This document shows positions 17,749 to 27,384 of a DNA stretch of 64,000 nt, piece by piece. The position numbers were made by a program, and so were the translations under genes. Position 1 is the stretch's first letter; the number at the start of each line of letters is the position of its first letter. Origin of the DNA: CAZLLE01 sp964560425 (GTDB lineage Bacteria > Campylobacterota > Campylobacteria > Campylobacterales > QNZT01); NCBI GenBank assembly GCA_964560425.1, contig CAZLLE010000054.1, forward strand, positions 9,086 to 73,085, in the 5' to 3' direction. Below the pieces are notes generated by a model, which was not told the origin of the DNA, did not search any database, and saw only the letters and a list, made by a program, of their open reading frames with translations.

Positions 17749-18747
17749 CTATTTTGAGACCCACTCTTTCAAAAATGGTTGGATTTCAACAAGTTTTTTT
17801 GCTACTTTTTCATAATTTACTTTCATAACTTTGATTTGATTAATTGGTTTTAGACCTTTTGGTAGTTCAACTCCCTTATGAAGAGGGATTTGAGCACAAT
17901 CAGCAAATGCTAATTTTTTTTCACTCTCTTTTGATAGTAGATAATCAATCAATTTTTTTGCCAATTTTGGATGAGGAGAGTTTTTGATAAGCATTACTAC
18001 ATTTGGTATTACAAAAGCTCCTATTTCATTATCTTCTTGATCTGGGTATTCAATAACAACACTCTCTTTCTGTTTTATTCTGCTCATAGCATCGTCACTA
18101 TCGACTAGAGAGAAACTATAACTATTTGAAGCTACGAAATCTGCACTCTCCCCATTGCTTGTAGATATTGCAACTTCATTTCTTTTCATATCATTCATGA
18201 AAGCTTTTGCTTTTTGATCTCCTAGTATCGTAAAAAGAGCGGCAATATGTGCTGTGGTTGAGCCAAAAAGAGGATTGGCTATAACAGCTTTGGATCTAAA
18301 TGAGCTATCTCTATATGCCAAAATTGATTTAGGTCTATCTTTTAGTTTTTTATTTATTATCAATAATCTTACCCTTGCAGAAAAACCACACCAATAGTTA
18401 TCTTTTTCTCTAAAAACTTCAGCTATTCCTTTTGCATTTGGACTATTATATTTTGCGAGAATTCCTCTGTTTTTGAGTACTTCAGCACGAATTGGTTCAT
18501 TTGCCCAATATACATCTGCTTGTGGACTATTTTTTTCAGCAATTAGACGATTCATGACACCTGTACTTTTGGACTCTTCACTATCATACACAGTATTGAT
18601 TTTAATGCCTGTATCTTTTTCAAAATCTTTTAAAATAGGTTCTGAAAATACTTGATCTTCAGAGACATAGATAGTTATAGACTCTTTTGGAGTATTTGAA
18701 CATGAGACAAATAATAGAGTGATAAAAATGAGTATTATCTCTCTCAT
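17749..18747 (-). CDS. Iron-type (FbpA-like) ABC substrate-binding lipoprotein
   Basis: A 332-residue periplasmic binding protein of the extracellular family 1 type. A short signal peptide ends in a lipobox (FVSC, lipidated Cys16). The N-terminal segment ITIYVSEDQVFSEPILKDFEKDTGIKI and the ADVYWANEP segment are typical of FbpA/PhnS-type binding proteins. The usual paired tyrosine ligands of ferric-binding proteins are not evident, so iron is not certain. ATG overlaps the upstream gene by 4 bases. Confidence 0.82.
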   Translation of the reverse strand: MREIILIFITLLFVSCSNTPKESITIYVSEDQVFSEPILKDFEKDTGIKINTVYDSEESKSTGVMNRLIAEKNSPQADVYWANEPIRAEVLKNRGILAKYNSPNAKGIAEVFREKDNYWCGFSARVRLLIINKKLKDRPKSILAYRDSSFRSKAVIANPLFGSTTAHIAALFTILGDQKAKAFMNDMKRNEVAISTSNGESADFVASNSYSFSLVDSDDAMSRIKQKESVVIEYPDQEDNEIGAFVIPNVVMLIKNSPHPKLAKKLIDYLLSKESEKKLAFADCAQIPLHKGVELPKGLKPINQIKVMKVNYEKVAKKLVEIQPFLKEWVSK

Positions 18748-19403
18748 TTTGAATCTACTTTTATAATAAAATCATCAAAAGAGCTTAACGCATCAGCTTT
18801 TGTCCAAAGTCCAACTCCGCCACTTTTAGAACATCTATCATCTTTGGATTCCAAAACTTTTTTGTTGTTTATATAGCCTTCAAAATGATTGCCATTTTGA
18901 ATAATTTTCATACTATTCCAACTATCTTTTTTTAATTTTATATTTGTAGATTCTATAAGATCTCTTCTGCCATTTTTTACAACATAAAAACGAAAATTAT
19001 CTTCTAGTGGATTAAATCTTGCAACATAATAGTTATCACCATCTTGTACACGCCACATGATTCCACCACCTTGATCAATTACTCCACTTTTTGCTTTGAA
19101 TTTGACAGATATTTCACCATTTAGAAAGTTGATTTTTTTATTGTAGCATAGATTAAAAGTACTACCATAACTACTTTTTGCTTTTGTGAGATTTAATACT
19201 TTTTCCCCTGAAGGTGCGCTCTTATCTTGAATTACTCTCCAAGTGCCAAGTGGTTTTCTAGGGTTTGTTTCATCCATTATCCAGTTTGAAGGAATCTTGC
19301 CTATGGAAGTATTTTCAAAATCAAACACAATAGTGTTTGATAAAAGCTCCGTTGAAATAAGTAGTAAAATAATCAATTTTAGTGTAATATTTTTACTCTT
19401 CAT
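18744..19403 (-). CDS. Exported concanavalin-like (LamG/3-keto-disaccharide-hydrolase-like) domain protein
   Basis: About 219 residues: a signal peptide, then one beta-sandwich domain. The pattern (FDFENTSIGKIPSNW at the start, GGGIMWRVQDGDNYYVARFNP in the middle, and SGGVGLWTKADALSSFDDFII at the end) is typical of DUF1080/LamG carbohydrate-binding or hydrolase domains. AAGGAG lies 8 bases before the ATG at 19403; a longer reading to 19430 has no such site. It sits between a lipoprotein and the ABC binding protein, so a role in capturing a glycan-bound ligand is plausible but unproven. Confidence 0.72.
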   Translation of the reverse strand: MKSKNITLKLIILLLISTELLSNTIVFDFENTSIGKIPSNWIMDETNPRKPLGTWRVIQDKSAPSGEKVLNLTKAKSSYGSTFNLCYNKKINFLNGEISVKFKAKSGVIDQGGGIMWRVQDGDNYYVARFNPLEDNFRFYVVKNGRRDLIESTNIKLKKDSWNSMKIIQNGNHFEGYINNKKVLESKDDRCSKSGGVGLWTKADALSSFDDFIIKVDSK

Positions 19404-19435
19404 GGTAGAAAACTCCTTTTTTCCAGTCATGATAT

Positions 19436-19900
19436 CTAAAATTTTTCAGACAATCCCAAATTTCTAATACTTTTTTTAGTGCCCCACCATGCCACATGGT
19501 TCTGTTTTCCTTTATATATAGATCTATATATTGAGCTATTTGTTGTTGGAACAGAGTCGATAATGCCATTATGATCTATATCCCAATTTTTTCCACCAAT
19601 TAGTTCATATAGATAAAAATTTTGAGAATTTAGACTCTGTGTATGTGCATTAAAATTTCCAATCTCATCAAGATTTTCACCCATTGTTGTGTTTTCACTA
19701 AAGAGAAGTTTTCTCTCTCCCTCTCCTAGTTCATAAATATTAATTGTTGCATCTGAAATAGAACCAAAATACTCTTTTGCACTTTTATTTAAGGTTTCAT
19801 TTATATTGGATTGCTCTTGTTGTGTTGCTTTTGAACTACTGCTATTGCACCCACTCCATAATAATAGAAGAGCAGAGATACTGATTAAAGTTTTGTACAT
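19436..19900 (-). CDS. Short lipoprotein, possibly C-terminally truncated
   Basis: A 154-residue lipoprotein with a lipobox (WSGC, Cys18). Its core, SDATINIYELGEGERKLLFS and the following Asp-rich GKNWDIDHNGIIDS loop, resembles residues 50-150 of the larger lipoprotein at 55029-56522, which continues for 340 more residues. Here the similarity stops near residue 130 and a different frame stays open to 19400. This may be a natural short form or a truncated copy. AGGAGG precedes the ATG. Cotranscribed with the deacetylase (10-base gap). Function unknown. Confidence 0.65.
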   Translation of the reverse strand: MYKTLISISALLLLWSGCNSSSSKATQQEQSNINETLNKSAKEYFGSISDATINIYELGEGERKLLFSENTTMGENLDEIGNFNAHTQSLNSQNFYLYELIGGKNWDIDHNGIIDSVPTTNSSIYRSIYKGKQNHVAWWGTKKSIRNLGLSEKF

Positions 19901-19910
19901 AGAACCTCCT

Positions 19911-22199
19911 TTAGTTTATTGGTATTGGATTATTACACCAATTAATAATATCTACAGCAGGACGAATACGAACTTGAGGTTTGCTTAGTGCGTAATCTAC
20001 AAATTCACTAATAACCTCTCTCATCTCCTCTTTTGTAGCATTTGGTGCATTTTGATCTGCCCACTCATCGGTATAATATTGAGTATGAGCTCCAAGCATA
20101 AAAGGGGCTCTATTTCCTTCTAATCTAAGATCAAGATTATATTTTAAAATGCCCAAAAATTCTGCTTTATTTAGCTCGGCTTCACTCCAAATATTATAAT
20201 CAAAACCTGTAATTTTATGTTCGCTCAAATATGGTATTTTTGTTTTCATTCTCTTCCACAATCTCTTTTTTATACCATATTTTTTACATTTACTATCATT
20301 AGGAATCATGAGAACATGATTTGGTAGCTCCCATACTCCCTTAATAGAGTTAATAGGTACAAAATTCTCATTTTCAGGATTACCATACCAGTTTTCATTA
20401 TGAGAGGGAGAGCCTTCATCTAGTTGATATGGCCATCTAAAGTTGGTTCCATCAAAATGGGAATCATAACCATCCTCTATAGAGCAATCATAAAGAAAAT
20501 TATTTGCTTTTAGAGATTGAAACATTGCATTATTATATAATAGATATGGAGCTCGAAATCCAACAACCTCTTCTCTAAGAAGACCTACTTTATTAATCAA
20601 ACTATTGGTTGCTCCTTCTATTCTAGGACTCCATTGTGATAAATTTAAATTGGATATAGTTTGTGTATATATATCCCAATCAGTAGAATTTAGATCTGAA
20701 TGATGATTGTATGTGTGGTTGCCCATCTCATGGCTACTATCTTTTAATCTTTTCATAGCTTCCAAAAGAGGAGTAGGATCATCCTCTATCCACTCATCTA
20801 GTCCAATTGTATTCATATAAAAACTAACTCTAGCTTCGCTTCCATCTGCATTTTTTTTATCTTTAAATAGATCTAAAGCCCAATCAATTCCCTCTGCTTT
20901 TGTATTATCATCAAAACCAATGACTACAAATTGTGGGGCATTCTCAATAGCTATACCTTTAGGTGGTAGTGATGATGCAATAGTATAATTATAACAACTA
21001 GCTCTGCTTATTTTTAATTCATCCAAAGTTATCTCCCCATCACCTTCACTCCAAATCCAAGCTTGTATATATTTTGTACTATTTGTTGATGTTGCATTTA
21101 CGATGAATTTTGTATACTCTTGAGCATCTTGGAGTGCTATAGTTTTTGAAAAGAGTAGATTTTTTTCACTATCATAAAAATTCATTCCTAGCCAAAGCCC
21201 CTCTAACTCTCCACTTACTTTATAATAACCATTAAATTGATAAGTATCTATGTCGGTTGTGATTTCTTGCGAAAGTTGATCTACTCCTCCATCTCTAATA
21301 CGAAGTGCTTTTAAGCCTTCATGAGGATCATCTACAAGAGTAGTATTAGCACTATAGATTGACCAATTATTAAGACCATTTTCAAAACTTGGATTTTGAA
21401 GTATATTACATTCACTAATTGGTGCTGAAACAATTTTTAAATTAAATGATCTTTCACTAACTCCTCCTTTGCCATCAATAACAAAAACTTCTAAAGTGTA
21501 AGTTCCTTTTGTTGAGATAACTCCTCTAATATGTCCCTCTTGGCTATCAATATATATTTCATCATTTAGTGAATCTTTGAGATAATATGTCAATATATCT
21601 CCATCTATATCACTAGCATTGATACTAATATCTATATTATCATCCAAAATAGCCTCTTGTTGGGCTATTGGTTCAATTTGTGGAGAGTGATTTAATGGTT
21701 CAACTCCCTCTCTATATAGCTCTAATCCATCTAAAAGAGTTTTTCCATTCTCTGAAGTTTCAGACCATGTCCATATACTTAAATATTTTGTACCTATAGG
21801 TGGACTATCTACAAGTGCAAATCTCTTATATTCCATAGATGGTTTTAGGCTCATAGAGGCACTTCCAATTGAATTCCAATCTTCATCTAAATAGGCTATA
21901 CCCAGCCACATACCATCAACCAAACCAATATTTTTATAATAACCACTAAAGATATAGTTTATACTTCCATTGATATCTAATATAATATCTGTTGTTTGAC
22001 TAGCTCCTCCTGTCGTATACTCTACAGCTTTATTTCCTATAAAACTATCATTTGATATAAAAATACCATTTTGATTTCCTGCTTCCCAATGAGGTATACC
22101 CTCTTCAAAACTTGCATTTTTTAGCAAATTATCTTCTGTATCAACAGCTTCTAAAATACCCATTAACAATATAATTAAAAAAATAACTCTATTTATCAT
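19911..22199 (-). CDS. Secreted polysaccharide deacetylase with two carbohydrate-binding modules
   Basis: A protein of 762 residues. After a signal peptide come a CBM-like domain (about 25-165, beginning NLLKNASFEEG), a cadherin/Ig-like domain (about 170-260), a second CBM-like domain (about 265-400, beginning NILQNPSFENG), and a C-terminal NodB-type deacetylase with the metal motif FDDN, GNHTYNHHSD and the catalytic-groove RAPY. It would remove acetyl groups from an extracellular or cell-wall glycan. ATG at 22199 has GGAG seven bases upstream; GTG at 22211 overlaps that site. First gene of the six-gene operon that ends with an ABC importer. Confidence 0.85.
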   Translation of the reverse strand: MINRVIFLIILLMGILEAVDTEDNLLKNASFEEGIPHWEAGNQNGIFISNDSFIGNKAVEYTTGGASQTTDIILDINGSINYIFSGYYKNIGLVDGMWLGIAYLDEDWNSIGSASMSLKPSMEYKRFALVDSPPIGTKYLSIWTWSETSENGKTLLDGLELYREGVEPLNHSPQIEPIAQQEAILDDNIDISINASDIDGDILTYYLKDSLNDEIYIDSQEGHIRGVISTKGTYTLEVFVIDGKGGVSERSFNLKIVSAPISECNILQNPSFENGLNNWSIYSANTTLVDDPHEGLKALRIRDGGVDQLSQEITTDIDTYQFNGYYKVSGELEGLWLGMNFYDSEKNLLFSKTIALQDAQEYTKFIVNATSTNSTKYIQAWIWSEGDGEITLDELKISRASCYNYTIASSLPPKGIAIENAPQFVVIGFDDNTKAEGIDWALDLFKDKKNADGSEARVSFYMNTIGLDEWIEDDPTPLLEAMKRLKDSSHEMGNHTYNHHSDLNSTDWDIYTQTISNLNLSQWSPRIEGATNSLINKVGLLREEVVGFRAPYLLYNNAMFQSLKANNFLYDCSIEDGYDSHFDGTNFRWPYQLDEGSPSHNENWYGNPENENFVPINSIKGVWELPNHVLMIPNDSKCKKYGIKKRLWKRMKTKIPYLSEHKITGFDYNIWSEAELNKAEFLGILKYNLDLRLEGNRAPFMLGAHTQYYTDEWADQNAPNATKEEMREVISEFVDYALSKPQVRIRPAVDIINWCNNPIPIN

Positions 22200-22236
22200 A
22201 ATCTTCTCCACCTAAATATAATCGGATCTTTTTAAA

Positions 22237-22252
22237 AAAACTAAATAGTTTT
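22237..22252 (-). terminator. Terminator downstream of lptG
   Basis: On the minus strand AAAACTA pairs with TAGTTTT around a two-base centre and is followed by seven T residues, a standard intrinsic terminator separating lptG from the deacetylase operon. Confidence 0.6.
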
Positions 22253-22257
22253 ATTAG

Positions 22258-23337
22258 TTAGTGTTTTTTATTAATAATATAAATAGATGCTATGCTAAGT
22301 ATAATCATCGGTAAAAGAATTCCAAGTTCTGGTAATATAGAACCATTTGTAGATATTTTGGCTAGTGTAAAAAATAGCCCCCATAATATTAATACTCCAA
22401 AGATATAAAGAGAGCTTAGCATTCCCATATTAGATCCTCTTCTCATAATTGGCATGGGATAAAATAGAGTTAAAATCACAATAGGGGCAAATAGTGGAAA
22501 AAATATCATGAGATATAAATTTCCTCTTATTTTGTCTGTATTTATATTTTGTTCATTTAGAAGCATGATTGCAGATATTGAATTTTGAATGTTTAATTTG
22601 CTTCTGCCCTTAAAAAGGTTGTCTATAATTTCTGGTTTAAACCCCTCTAATGCTTTTACATAGGGGATATTTTGAAATGTTAATTTACTATTTTTTGTAA
22701 TAGGTGTTGGTTTAATAAGTTTTTTAACATCAAAAAGCTCCCAATAATTACCTTTAAAAATTGCTTTTTTTGCTTTTAAAACTCCTGTGAGATCCCCCTT
22801 TTTGGTTGTAAAAATTGTGATATTTTGCCCCTCTTTTTTTATAGGGTAGAGAGTCTCTATATATACATAATTATCATGTGATTTGAGAAATAGATTTTTG
22901 GTTTCTCTCTCTATCTCTCCATACTTTTTGATATTTCTTGCATATTCACTTGCTTTGACAAAGCCTGTTGCATTTAACATAATGTATGTAAAAGTAACAA
23001 TTAAAGATATAAATACTATAGGTTTTATTATATTCTGTTTTGAAACACCTAGAGAGTATAGTGCTACAAGTTCATTTGAGTTGATAATCTGAAATATAGA
23101 GCTAATCATTGCAAAAATTAGTGAAAGGGGTAGGGTGAAGTTGATAAAATATAGGAATGTATTTGTTGTGTATAATATTTGTAAATTAGCTGAATCTGGT
23201 AAGTTTTTGAAATTTTGCATTAGGTCTATACCTGTAAAAAATATTTCTAGTGCAAAAAATAGAATAATAAAGTTTTTAAAATATAGAAGGGCTATAAACT
23301 TTTTAGCTTGACTCACAAATACTCTTTTTAGAGACAT
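22258..23337 (-). CDS. lptG: LptF/LptG-family lipopolysaccharide export permease
   Basis: A 359-residue membrane protein of the YjgP/YjgQ family: three N-terminal membrane segments, a periplasmic beta-jellyroll region (about 130-260) and three C-terminal segments. With LptB2 and the other partner it extracts LPS from the inner membrane. Order rplY-pth-lptG equals the Campylobacter jejuni order Cj0311c-Cj0313. LptF and LptG cannot be told apart with certainty by eye; the synteny favours the name LptG. Its start lies 35 bases inside pth. Confidence 0.85.
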   Translation of the reverse strand: MSLKRVFVSQAKKFIALLYFKNFIILFFALEIFFTGIDLMQNFKNLPDSANLQILYTTNTFLYFINFTLPLSLIFAMISSIFQIINSNELVALYSLGVSKQNIIKPIVFISLIVTFTYIMLNATGFVKASEYARNIKKYGEIERETKNLFLKSHDNYVYIETLYPIKKEGQNITIFTTKKGDLTGVLKAKKAIFKGNYWELFDVKKLIKPTPITKNSKLTFQNIPYVKALEGFKPEIIDNLFKGRSKLNIQNSISAIMLLNEQNINTDKIRGNLYLMIFFPLFAPIVILTLFYPMPIMRRGSNMGMLSSLYIFGVLILWGLFFTLAKISTNGSILPELGILLPMIILSIASIYIINKKH

Positions 23338-23869
23338 ATTTGCTTATAAGCTCTTTTAATTCAAGTGAAGGATAATCTTTGGCTATCTCTACCCCTTTAT
23401 CCAATATCTCTTTTAAACATGGTTGTTGCTCTTTTGAAAAATCACTTAATACATGAGATGTGACTTCTCCCTTGAACTCAGGTCTACCAATACCTAACCT
23501 AACTCGATCATAATCATTTCCAATATGTTGATCTATTGATTTGATACCATTATGACCTCCACTTCCACCACCATTTTTGATGCGAATAGAGCCTAGATCA
23601 ATATCTAAATCATCATAAAATACGACAATCTCGTCCACTTTATAGTAGTTTTTGACACTTACAACACTCTCTCCTGAAAGATTCATGTATGTCATAGGTT
23701 TTAAAAGTAAAAAGTTTGGGGTTTTGTATAATTCACCTTTAAAGGTGCTTTTTGTAATATTTGTAGCTTTTAGCTCATCAATCAAGCGATCAATGAGCAT
23801 AAAACCGATGTTATGGCGATTACTTTTATATTGTTGACCTGGGTTTCCAAGCCCTACAATAAGTATCAT
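23303..23869 (-). CDS. pth: Peptidyl-tRNA hydrolase
   Basis: A 188-residue enzyme that releases tRNA from stalled peptidyl-tRNA. Motifs: VGLGNPGQQYKSNRHNIGFM with the catalytic His near residue 20, KPMTYMNLSGESV, and DDLDIDLGSIRIKNGGGSGGHNGIKS. AGAAG precedes the ATG at 23869; a TTG three bases earlier is possible. It lies between rplY and lptG as in related genomes and overlaps the latter. Confidence 0.95.
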   Translation of the reverse strand: MILIVGLGNPGQQYKSNRHNIGFMLIDRLIDELKATNITKSTFKGELYKTPNFLLLKPMTYMNLSGESVVSVKNYYKVDEIVVFYDDLDIDLGSIRIKNGGGSGGHNGIKSIDQHIGNDYDRVRLGIGRPEFKGEVTSHVLSDFSKEQQPCLKEILDKGVEIAKDYPSLELKELISKYVSKKSICESS

Positions 23870-23882
23870 CAAATAACTTCTA

Positions 23883-24419
23883 TTATTTAGCTTTAATTAT
23901 ACCAACAACAGAAACTCTATCAGCATCCATAAGTGTTACATTTGCAGGAGCGTCTATATCTCTAACTAGAATAGAATCACCAACATCAAGATCAGATACC
24001 TCTAATGTAAAATAGTTTGGAATATCTTCAGCTTTACACTTTACAAGTAATCTTTTTTTAGATGTAATTAAAACACCTTTGTTTTTAAGACCTTTTGGTG
24101 TTCCTGTTGTTCTTACAGGGATAAGATATTTTGACATAACTCCCTCTTGTACAACACGAAGATCAACATGTAATAGTTGAGCTGTAATAGGATCTGATTG
24201 ATAATCTTGAATAATTACAGGCATTACCTTATCACCAACTTTTACATCAAAAACTAGAGTCTCTTTTTTTCTAGCTGCTCTTGTAAACTCATTTGATTTA
24301 AATGCAGCGTTAATATTCTCCATACCTTTTGAGTAAATATTAGCGATTAGATAACCATCTCGTCTATAAGCTTTAGTTGCTTTTTTACCGATACTCTCTC
24401 TAACAATACCTTCTACCAT
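23883..24419 (-). CDS. rplY: 50S ribosomal protein L25/general stress protein Ctc
   Basis: A 178-residue two-domain L25 (TL5/Ctc type) that binds 5S rRNA in the large subunit. The N-terminal L25 domain (VRESIGKKATKAYRRDGYLIANIYSKG) is followed by the C-terminal beta domain ending in DVGDSILVRDIDAP. The start VEGIVRES is typical of Campylobacterota. Ten-base gap to pth, so cotranscribed. Confidence 0.95.
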   Translation of the reverse strand: MVEGIVRESIGKKATKAYRRDGYLIANIYSKGMENINAAFKSNEFTRAARKKETLVFDVKVGDKVMPVIIQDYQSDPITAQLLHVDLRVVQEGVMSKYLIPVRTTGTPKGLKNKGVLITSKKRLLVKCKAEDIPNYFTLEVSDLDVGDSILVRDIDAPANVTLMDADRVSVVGIIKAK

Positions 24420-24473
24420 ATTATTATTCCTTGTTATATAAAATTTTAGGAGCGGATTATACCCAAACTATAT

Positions 24474-25685
24474 TTATGTTAGCTTTAAATCAATCATTGA
24501 ATTGCCTATATCCTCTACTCCTGTTGTTTTAGAGTTTAGATTATCAATTTTCATTTTGATATCATTTCGGTTAGTTGCATTTGTAATAGTCTCCTCTTGG
24601 GAGATTCTTCCTTGCTCATGTAGTTCAAATAGAGCTTGATCAAATGTTTGAGTTTTATATATATCTCTACCATCTGCAATAGCATCTGTAATTTCACTAT
24701 CTCTATCATCAGCTATAAGAGATTGTATTCTTGCATTTATGAGAAGAATTTCAATAGCCGCAGCTCTCTTATTATCTACTGTTTTGATAAGTCGTTGAGA
24801 TAAAACACCCTGAAGAGTAGCTGCTAGAGACATTCTAATTTTATTTTGTTCATTTCCCGGAAACATACCAATAATTCTACTAAGAGTATCTTTTGCATCT
24901 ACAGTATGAAGAGTTGAAAGTACAAGATGCCCTGTTTCTGCCGCATGCATAGCTGTTTCAATAGTCTCCATATCTCTCATCTCTCCAACCAAAATTACAT
25001 CAGGATCCTCTCTTAGAGCTGCACGAAGTGCGGTAGAAAAATCAATAGCATCTTCACCTATAGCTCGTTGATTTATAAGGCTATTTTTATCTTTGTATAC
25101 AAATTCAATCGGATCTTCAATAGTGATAATATGTTTTTTGCTATCTTTATTTATTTGGTCAATTATAGAGGCTAAGGTAGTTGATTTACCACTTCCTGTA
25201 GGTCCTGTAACTAGAACAAGACCTCTTTTTAGAGAGCATAATGATTTGATTATTTCTGGGAGTTTTAGTTCATCCATAGATGGGATATCTACAGGAATAG
25301 CACGAAAGACTCCTGAAACTCCATCTGATTGAAAAAAGAAGTTACCACGAAAACGATATTTTTCATTGAGTTTGAAGTTGAAATCAATACTTTTTTTCTC
25401 AACAAACTCAACAAAACGACTCTTTAAAATCTCTTTTGCAAGTAGTATGCCATCTTCATGTGAGAGTATCTCTTCTGAGAGTTTCATAATCTCACCATTG
25501 ATACGACCTCTAAATGTAGAACCACTCTTAATATGAAGATCACTTCCTTCATATTTAACAAGCCCTTCAAGATAAAATTTGAGTTTTTTTGTCATTCTAA
25601 AGTCCAGCTCTTGAACATTAAAATTTGACTCTTTTCTTATATCTACATCTGAGAAATCTTTTTTACACACACTACTTGCTGACAT
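24474..25685 (-). CDS. pilT: PilT-family type IV pilus retraction ATPase
   Basis: A 403-residue hexameric secretion-type ATPase. An N-terminal PAS-like domain is followed by Walker A GPTGSGKST, the Asp box, Walker B ALREDPDVILVGEMRD and the His box (AAETGHLVLSTLHT), all as in PilT/PilU. It would power pilus retraction and twitching. No other pilus gene is nearby; it sits 2 bases after tal. The N-terminus is about 30 residues longer than typical PilT. PilU cannot be excluded. Confidence 0.85.
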   Translation of the reverse strand: MSASSVCKKDFSDVDIRKESNFNVQELDFRMTKKLKFYLEGLVKYEGSDLHIKSGSTFRGRINGEIMKLSEEILSHEDGILLAKEILKSRFVEFVEKKSIDFNFKLNEKYRFRGNFFFQSDGVSGVFRAIPVDIPSMDELKLPEIIKSLCSLKRGLVLVTGPTGSGKSTTLASIIDQINKDSKKHIITIEDPIEFVYKDKNSLINQRAIGEDAIDFSTALRAALREDPDVILVGEMRDMETIETAMHAAETGHLVLSTLHTVDAKDTLSRIIGMFPGNEQNKIRMSLAATLQGVLSQRLIKTVDNKRAAAIEILLINARIQSLIADDRDSEITDAIADGRDIYKTQTFDQALFELHEQGRISQEETITNATNRNDIKMKIDNLNSKTTGVEDIGNSMIDLKLT

Positions 25686-25687
25686 AT

Positions 25688-26695
25688 TTACCCCTTTTCT
25701 AACTCTTTTAATATCTCTTCAAAAGCATCTTTAAATGCTTGAAGCCCCTCATCCATAAGCTCTTGATAAATATTTTCTATATCAATCTGTTGCTCTTTTA
25801 ATACATCAAAAAAACCATCTATTACCTCTTGTGAAAGTGGTTCTATCACATCTTTGTTTTCATTTTTTAAAAATGCCTCAATAGTCTCAATAGGTGCAGT
25901 ATTTACAGCATTTTTGAAAAGTAACTTAGCGATATAAAAATCAGGACTAAGCTCTCCACCCTTTACACCTGTACTTGCAAAGAGTGTTCTTACCTGTTTA
26001 ATCCCTCTTTTTTCGATTTGATTATAGATTTTATTTGCATTTATCATGCCCAAAATCCCTCTTCTGATATTTTTATCAAATAAAATATCATCCATTTTTC
26101 TATCAAAACGACTTACAAAAACACTAATTACACCTTTTGGTTCATCCTGCTCCAAATTTTTAGCTTTAAATCTCTCTAATCCTCTCTCAAAAGCATCAAG
26201 GCATCCAAGAGATTGAGTTGGTGAAAAGATTAGAGTTGCATTTACCGAGATTCCTTCACTAAATAGCTCTTCCATTGCTAAAAATCCAGCCTCTGTAGCT
26301 GGTATTTTGATCATGACATTTTTTTTGCCAATCTCTTTATATAACCTTTTTGCCTCCTCTATTGTTCCTGAAGTATCATCACATAAAAATGGATCTACCT
26401 CAATACTAATAAAACCATCATCATTTTTTTCATAAAGGTTATGCAAAATATCGGCAGCTTTTTGAATATCTTTAATTGCTAGGTTCTCATAAATCTCTTT
26501 TGGATTTTTATCTTTTAGTGCATTAATATCCTCTTTATATGCGGGGGAGTTAAGAAACGCATTTTTGAAAATAGCAGGATTACTTGTAGCTCCATTTACA
26601 ATCTCTTTGGATAACATCTCTCTAAATTCACTATCCAAAAACTCTCTCTCTATAAAATCACACCATAGTGCAAAGTTTGCATCTTTTATATACAT
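25688..26695 (-). CDS. tal: Transaldolase
   Basis: A 335-residue enzyme of the non-oxidative pentose phosphate pathway exchanging dihydroxyacetone between sugar phosphates. Motifs: NGATSNPAIFKNAF near the N-terminus, the Schiff-base Lys in VMIKIPATEAG, and SVNATLIFSPTQ. Similar in length to the Campylobacter enzyme, whose gene is also beside serB. Only 2 bases before pilT and 9 after serB. Confidence 0.93.
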   Translation of the reverse strand: MYIKDANFALWCDFIEREFLDSEFREMLSKEIVNGATSNPAIFKNAFLNSPAYKEDINALKDKNPKEIYENLAIKDIQKAADILHNLYEKNDDGFISIEVDPFLCDDTSGTIEEAKRLYKEIGKKNVMIKIPATEAGFLAMEELFSEGISVNATLIFSPTQSLGCLDAFERGLERFKAKNLEQDEPKGVISVFVSRFDRKMDDILFDKNIRRGILGMINANKIYNQIEKRGIKQVRTLFASTGVKGGELSPDFYIAKLLFKNAVNTAPIETIEAFLKNENKDVIEPLSQEVIDGFFDVLKEQQIDIENIYQELMDEGLQAFKDAFEEILKELEKG

Positions 26696-26704
26696 AAAAT
26701 TCCC

Positions 26705-27325
26705 CTATATTTTTTCTAAAATTTGTGTTAGATCTTTTGTATCAATAATAATATTTGCCTCTTTTTTAAGAATATCTTTTGCACAAAATGCCACTCTTGT
26801 ATCAGCATAAATAAACATACTACGATCATTTGCCCCATCACCAACAACCATTGTATCCTCTCTACCTATTCCCAAAAGTGTCTGTACTCTTTGTATCATA
26901 TCTCCTTTTGAAAAATCAAACATCATATCTCCGCCAACAAGACCACTTAATATTCCATCCCTATCATGTAAAATATTAGAAAAATCAGCATCATACCCCA
27001 AAATATCCTTGGCATGAGAAGTTGCATTTCTAAATCCACCACTAAAAACAACTACTTTATAATCTCTCTTTTTTAACTCATTAATAGTCTCTTTTGCTCC
27101 GTTCATAAACGGGAGATTATGGCAAATTTCATCTACTTTACTCATCTCCAATCCCTCCAAAAGAGAAACTCTCCTAGTCAAACTACTAAAAAAATCAAGC
27201 TCCCCAGCCATTGCTCTCTCTGTAATAGTTGCAACTTTCTCCTCTATTCCCAAAGCCGCAGCCAAAAAATCAATTGTCTCCCCATCCATAAGTGTAGAAT
27301 CAAAATCAAATACACATAATTTCAT
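26705..27325 (-). CDS. serB: Phosphoserine phosphatase
   Basis: A 206-residue HAD-family phosphatase making serine. The nucleophile motif is DFDSTLMDGETID (Asp residues 7 and 9), motif II is VFSGG, and motif III/IV is VGDGANDRSMF. It lacks the N-terminal ACT domain of the E. coli enzyme and equals the compact Campylobacter form. First gene of serB-tal-pilT. Confidence 0.93.
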   Translation of the reverse strand: MKLCVFDFDSTLMDGETIDFLAAALGIEEKVATITERAMAGELDFFSSLTRRVSLLEGLEMSKVDEICHNLPFMNGAKETINELKKRDYKVVVFSGGFRNATSHAKDILGYDADFSNILHDRDGILSGLVGGDMMFDFSKGDMIQRVQTLLGIGREDTMVVGDGANDRSMFIYADTRVAFCAKDILKKEANIIIDTKDLTQILEKI

Positions 27326-27384
27326 CTATTTCCTCTTTAAATTAAAATTTTATTTAATTGTAGCACAATGATATTTCCATTATA

